Positions 11,987-13,479 of a stretch of DNA of 13,479 nucleotides are shown here, piece after piece. Source of the stretch: Actinomycetota bacterium (lineage in GTDB: Bacteria > Actinomycetota > Actinomycetes > Actinomycetales > Angustibacteraceae); contig JACMOY010000118.1 of the NCBI GenBank assembly GCA_014377795.1, positions 1-13,479 of the forward strand, written 5' to 3'. A program made the translations under genes and the position numbers. The notes under the pieces were generated by a model that was not told where the DNA came from, did no database searches, and saw nothing but the letters and a program-made list of their open reading frames with translations. The number at the start of each line of letters is the position of its first letter. Within the stretch, counting starts at the first letter, position 1.

Positions 11987-12182
11987 GCGCGGTCAGACAC
12001 GACGCAGGACGGGACTGCTGCAACGGACAGGTCCGCGGTGAGGAACGTCGTGGCGTCAGGACGAGCGCATGTCCCGCAGATGATTGTCGAGACGCCCACC
12101 AGCGAAACGCACCAGCCCGTCCGTTACACGGCAGCTCGGGGTTGCCGTCCTCGCCGACGCGGCTCGGCCCCGGCTCCTTGGC

Positions 12183-13479
12183 TCAGGCGTAGTCGTCGCG
12201 GATGTGGGCGTCAGCGAGCCCCACGGAGTGGGGGACGGCCGTCACCGAGGCGAGGAACGACTCCCGGTCGACCCCCCAGAGCGATACGTTCGTCAAGGCC
12301 GTCACCGACGCTGTCCGGGGTACGTCGCGCAGCAGTGCGATCTCGCCGAACCAGTCGCCCGGCCCGAGCTCCCGAATTCGCGACCCGTCGATATCCACGC
12401 AGACTCGGCCCGATGCGACGACGTAGAACCGGGTGCCGTCATCGCCCTGCCGGACGACTATCTCCCCCGTCGGTATACTTTCCGACACGGCGTCGCAGGC
12501 CATCCGCTCCACGATGCGGGGCGCAAGCACCGCCATGATCGGCACCCGCAGCAACAATGCCAGCACGTCGATCGGTACGGCGGCGCGCGCATCCAGGCGG
12601 CGCAACATGCCGTAGGACGCGACGGCCGTCAGCGGCAGGAAGCACCCGGCCGCGATGAAGGCACCTCGTGAGCCGACCAGTCCGACCAGCATCGGGGTGG
12701 CCAGCGTGCCCAGGGCGAGCCCGGTCATCATCAAAGCCTCCTGGAGTCCGAACATCGCGATGAGCAGGTGGTCCGGAAGGAGGCGCTGGATGAATGTGCG
12801 GGAAGCGACGTCGTAGAAGAGCTTGCCGGCTCCACTGACAGCGACGAGGAGCACGGCGACCAGAGGTGCTCCCGACTGCCCGGCGAGGGCGAACGCGAGG
12901 CCGAGGCACAAGGCCGCGAGCAACAGCGGCCTGGCTAGTTTTGGCCGCCCGATCAGGGTGAATGTGAGGGCGGCTCCGGTGATCCCGCCCACACCGATAG
13001 CGGAATTCAAGATTCCTGGGCCGGCGCTCGACATGCCCAGGACGTCGAGTGCGAGCACAACCAGGAGAATGTCCATCATGCCGACGAGTGCGTACTCGGC
13101 CGCGATCAGCAACGACATCAGCCGCGCGGCGGGGTTCCTCAGCACGGTCCGAAGCGCGCCGTCCGCACGGCCGTCCGAAGCACGACGTACGACGGCGCGG
13201 CGCGGCGCAGCAGTCACCAACCAGGCCGTGAGCAGGACGCCGACCGCTGAGCAGCCACTCATCACCAGCAGCACCCCTCCTGCCCCCCAAACGGCCAGGA
13301 CCAGTCCGCTGGCCAGCGGCCCCAGGAACGTCGCGAGTGCTTCCAGCGACCCGGAGACCGCGTTGCCGGCAGACAGGTCATCGGTCGTCCGTGAGATCTC
13401 TGGCAAGAGGGCGTTGTGGGTAGGGCGGGTCAGGGTGACGGTGATGGCCGAGGCGGCCGCCGTGACGCCCACGACGGCG
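12183..13479 (-). CDS. MFS-type transporter with C-terminal cyclic-nucleotide-binding domain (5' end beyond window)
   Basis: At least 432 codons are open to the right edge. The visible N-terminal ~310 residues are a series of hydrophobic helices with short basic loops, such as 'RRAVVRRASDG' and 'LIGRPKLARP'. They match the second half of the first bundle plus the second bundle of a major facilitator; 'LTRPTHNALLPEI' is typical of the MFS_3-like exporter class. Residues ~324-412 (counted from GTG 13472) form a cyclic-nucleotide-binding domain with 'GEIVVRQGDDGTRFYVVASG' and the phosphate-binding cassette 'FGEIALLRDVPRTASV' (Glu377, Arg386), which is intact. The domain should sit in the cytoplasm and could gate or modulate transport by cAMP or cGMP. 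GTG 13472 is probably internal, because a 12-helix transporter needs about 200 more N-terminal residues. The substrate is unknown. Confidence 0.85.
   Translation of the reverse strand, partial: AVVGVTAAASAITVTLTRPTHNALLPEISRTTDDLSAGNAVSGSLEALATFLGPLASGLVLAVWGAGGVLLVMSGCSAVGVLLTAWLVTAAPRRAVVRRASDGRADGALRTVLRNPAARLMSLLIAAEYALVGMMDILLVVLALDVLGMSSAGPGILNSAIGVGGITGAALTFTLIGRPKLARPLLLAALCLGLAFALAGQSGAPLVAVLLVAVSGAGKLFYDVASRTFIQRLLPDHLLIAMFGLQEALMMTGLALGTLATPMLVGLVGSRGAFIAAGCFLPLTAVASYGMLRRLDARAAVPIDVLALLLRVPIMAVLAPRIVERMACDAVSESIPTGEIVVRQGDDGTRFYVVASGRVCVDIDGSRIRELGPGDWFGEIALLRDVPRTASVTALTNVSLWGVDRESFLASVTAVPHSVGLADAHIRDDYA

Larger units (their letters stand above)
11853..12182. other. 330-base intergenic region with three inverted repeats
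   Basis: It separates the secreted-protein gene from the upstream transporter on the same strand. I see no gene with recognisable content. It holds perfect inverted repeats at 11886-11898 (GTGCG-GTA-CGCAC), 11916-11943 and 11974-11986. No convincing promoter boxes could be assigned. Confidence 0.5.

Noticed and set aside
11853..12023. Longer start for the secreted protein at 12023.
   Set aside because: The ATG at 11852 has GGAGG at the right distance and begins a perfect signal peptide; the extension would bury the signal peptide.

Overview
The window is GC-rich throughout. It carries an SsgA-family gene, PGPGW-family and Rv2258c-type proteins, a large LuxR (LAL) regulator and several apparently leaderless starts. 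All of this points to an Actinomycetota chromosome. A member of Micrococcales near Intrasporangiaceae would fit, but that is an inference from gene content, not something the sequence proves.

Left part (1-1910): the 5' end of an NuoL/DabB-like proton-channel subunit gene runs off the left edge. A small winged-helix regulator (353-676) diverges from it across a shared promoter region with a perfect ATACAT-GAG-ATGTAT dyad. Next come an intact tRNA-Val(CAC) gene on the minus strand, a PGPGW-family membrane protein gene (minus) and an SsgA-family cell-division gene (plus).

Centre (1924-9815): five minus-strand genes or gene parts sit nose to tail: an Rv2258c-type methyltransferase, an alpha/beta hydrolase-glycosyltransferase fusion, pabB and pabC (aminodeoxychorismate synthase component I and lyase). 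A large LAL-type LuxR regulator diverges from the methyltransferase. Two genes of this module look freshly damaged. The fusion gene has an in-frame TAA where a Tyr codon is expected near its N-terminus. The regulator has lost about 200 bases before its DNA-binding domain, which puts the HTH in another frame. The regulator, methyltransferase and hydrolase-glycosyltransferase probably formed one regulated pathway of unknown product that is now decaying. The folate genes downstream look intact.

Right part (9822-13479): a small zinc-ribbon membrane protein is followed by a scar region. This holds a degenerate 3' half of a tRNA-Val(GAC) gene that directly abuts the left end of a truncated IS30-family transposase gene. 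Then come a secreted protein with a C-terminal NPCBM-like domain, a 330-base intergenic region with three perfect inverted repeats, and the 3' part of a major facilitator with a C-terminal cyclic-nucleotide-binding domain that runs off the right edge.

No CRISPR array, rRNA, integrase or phage gene is visible.
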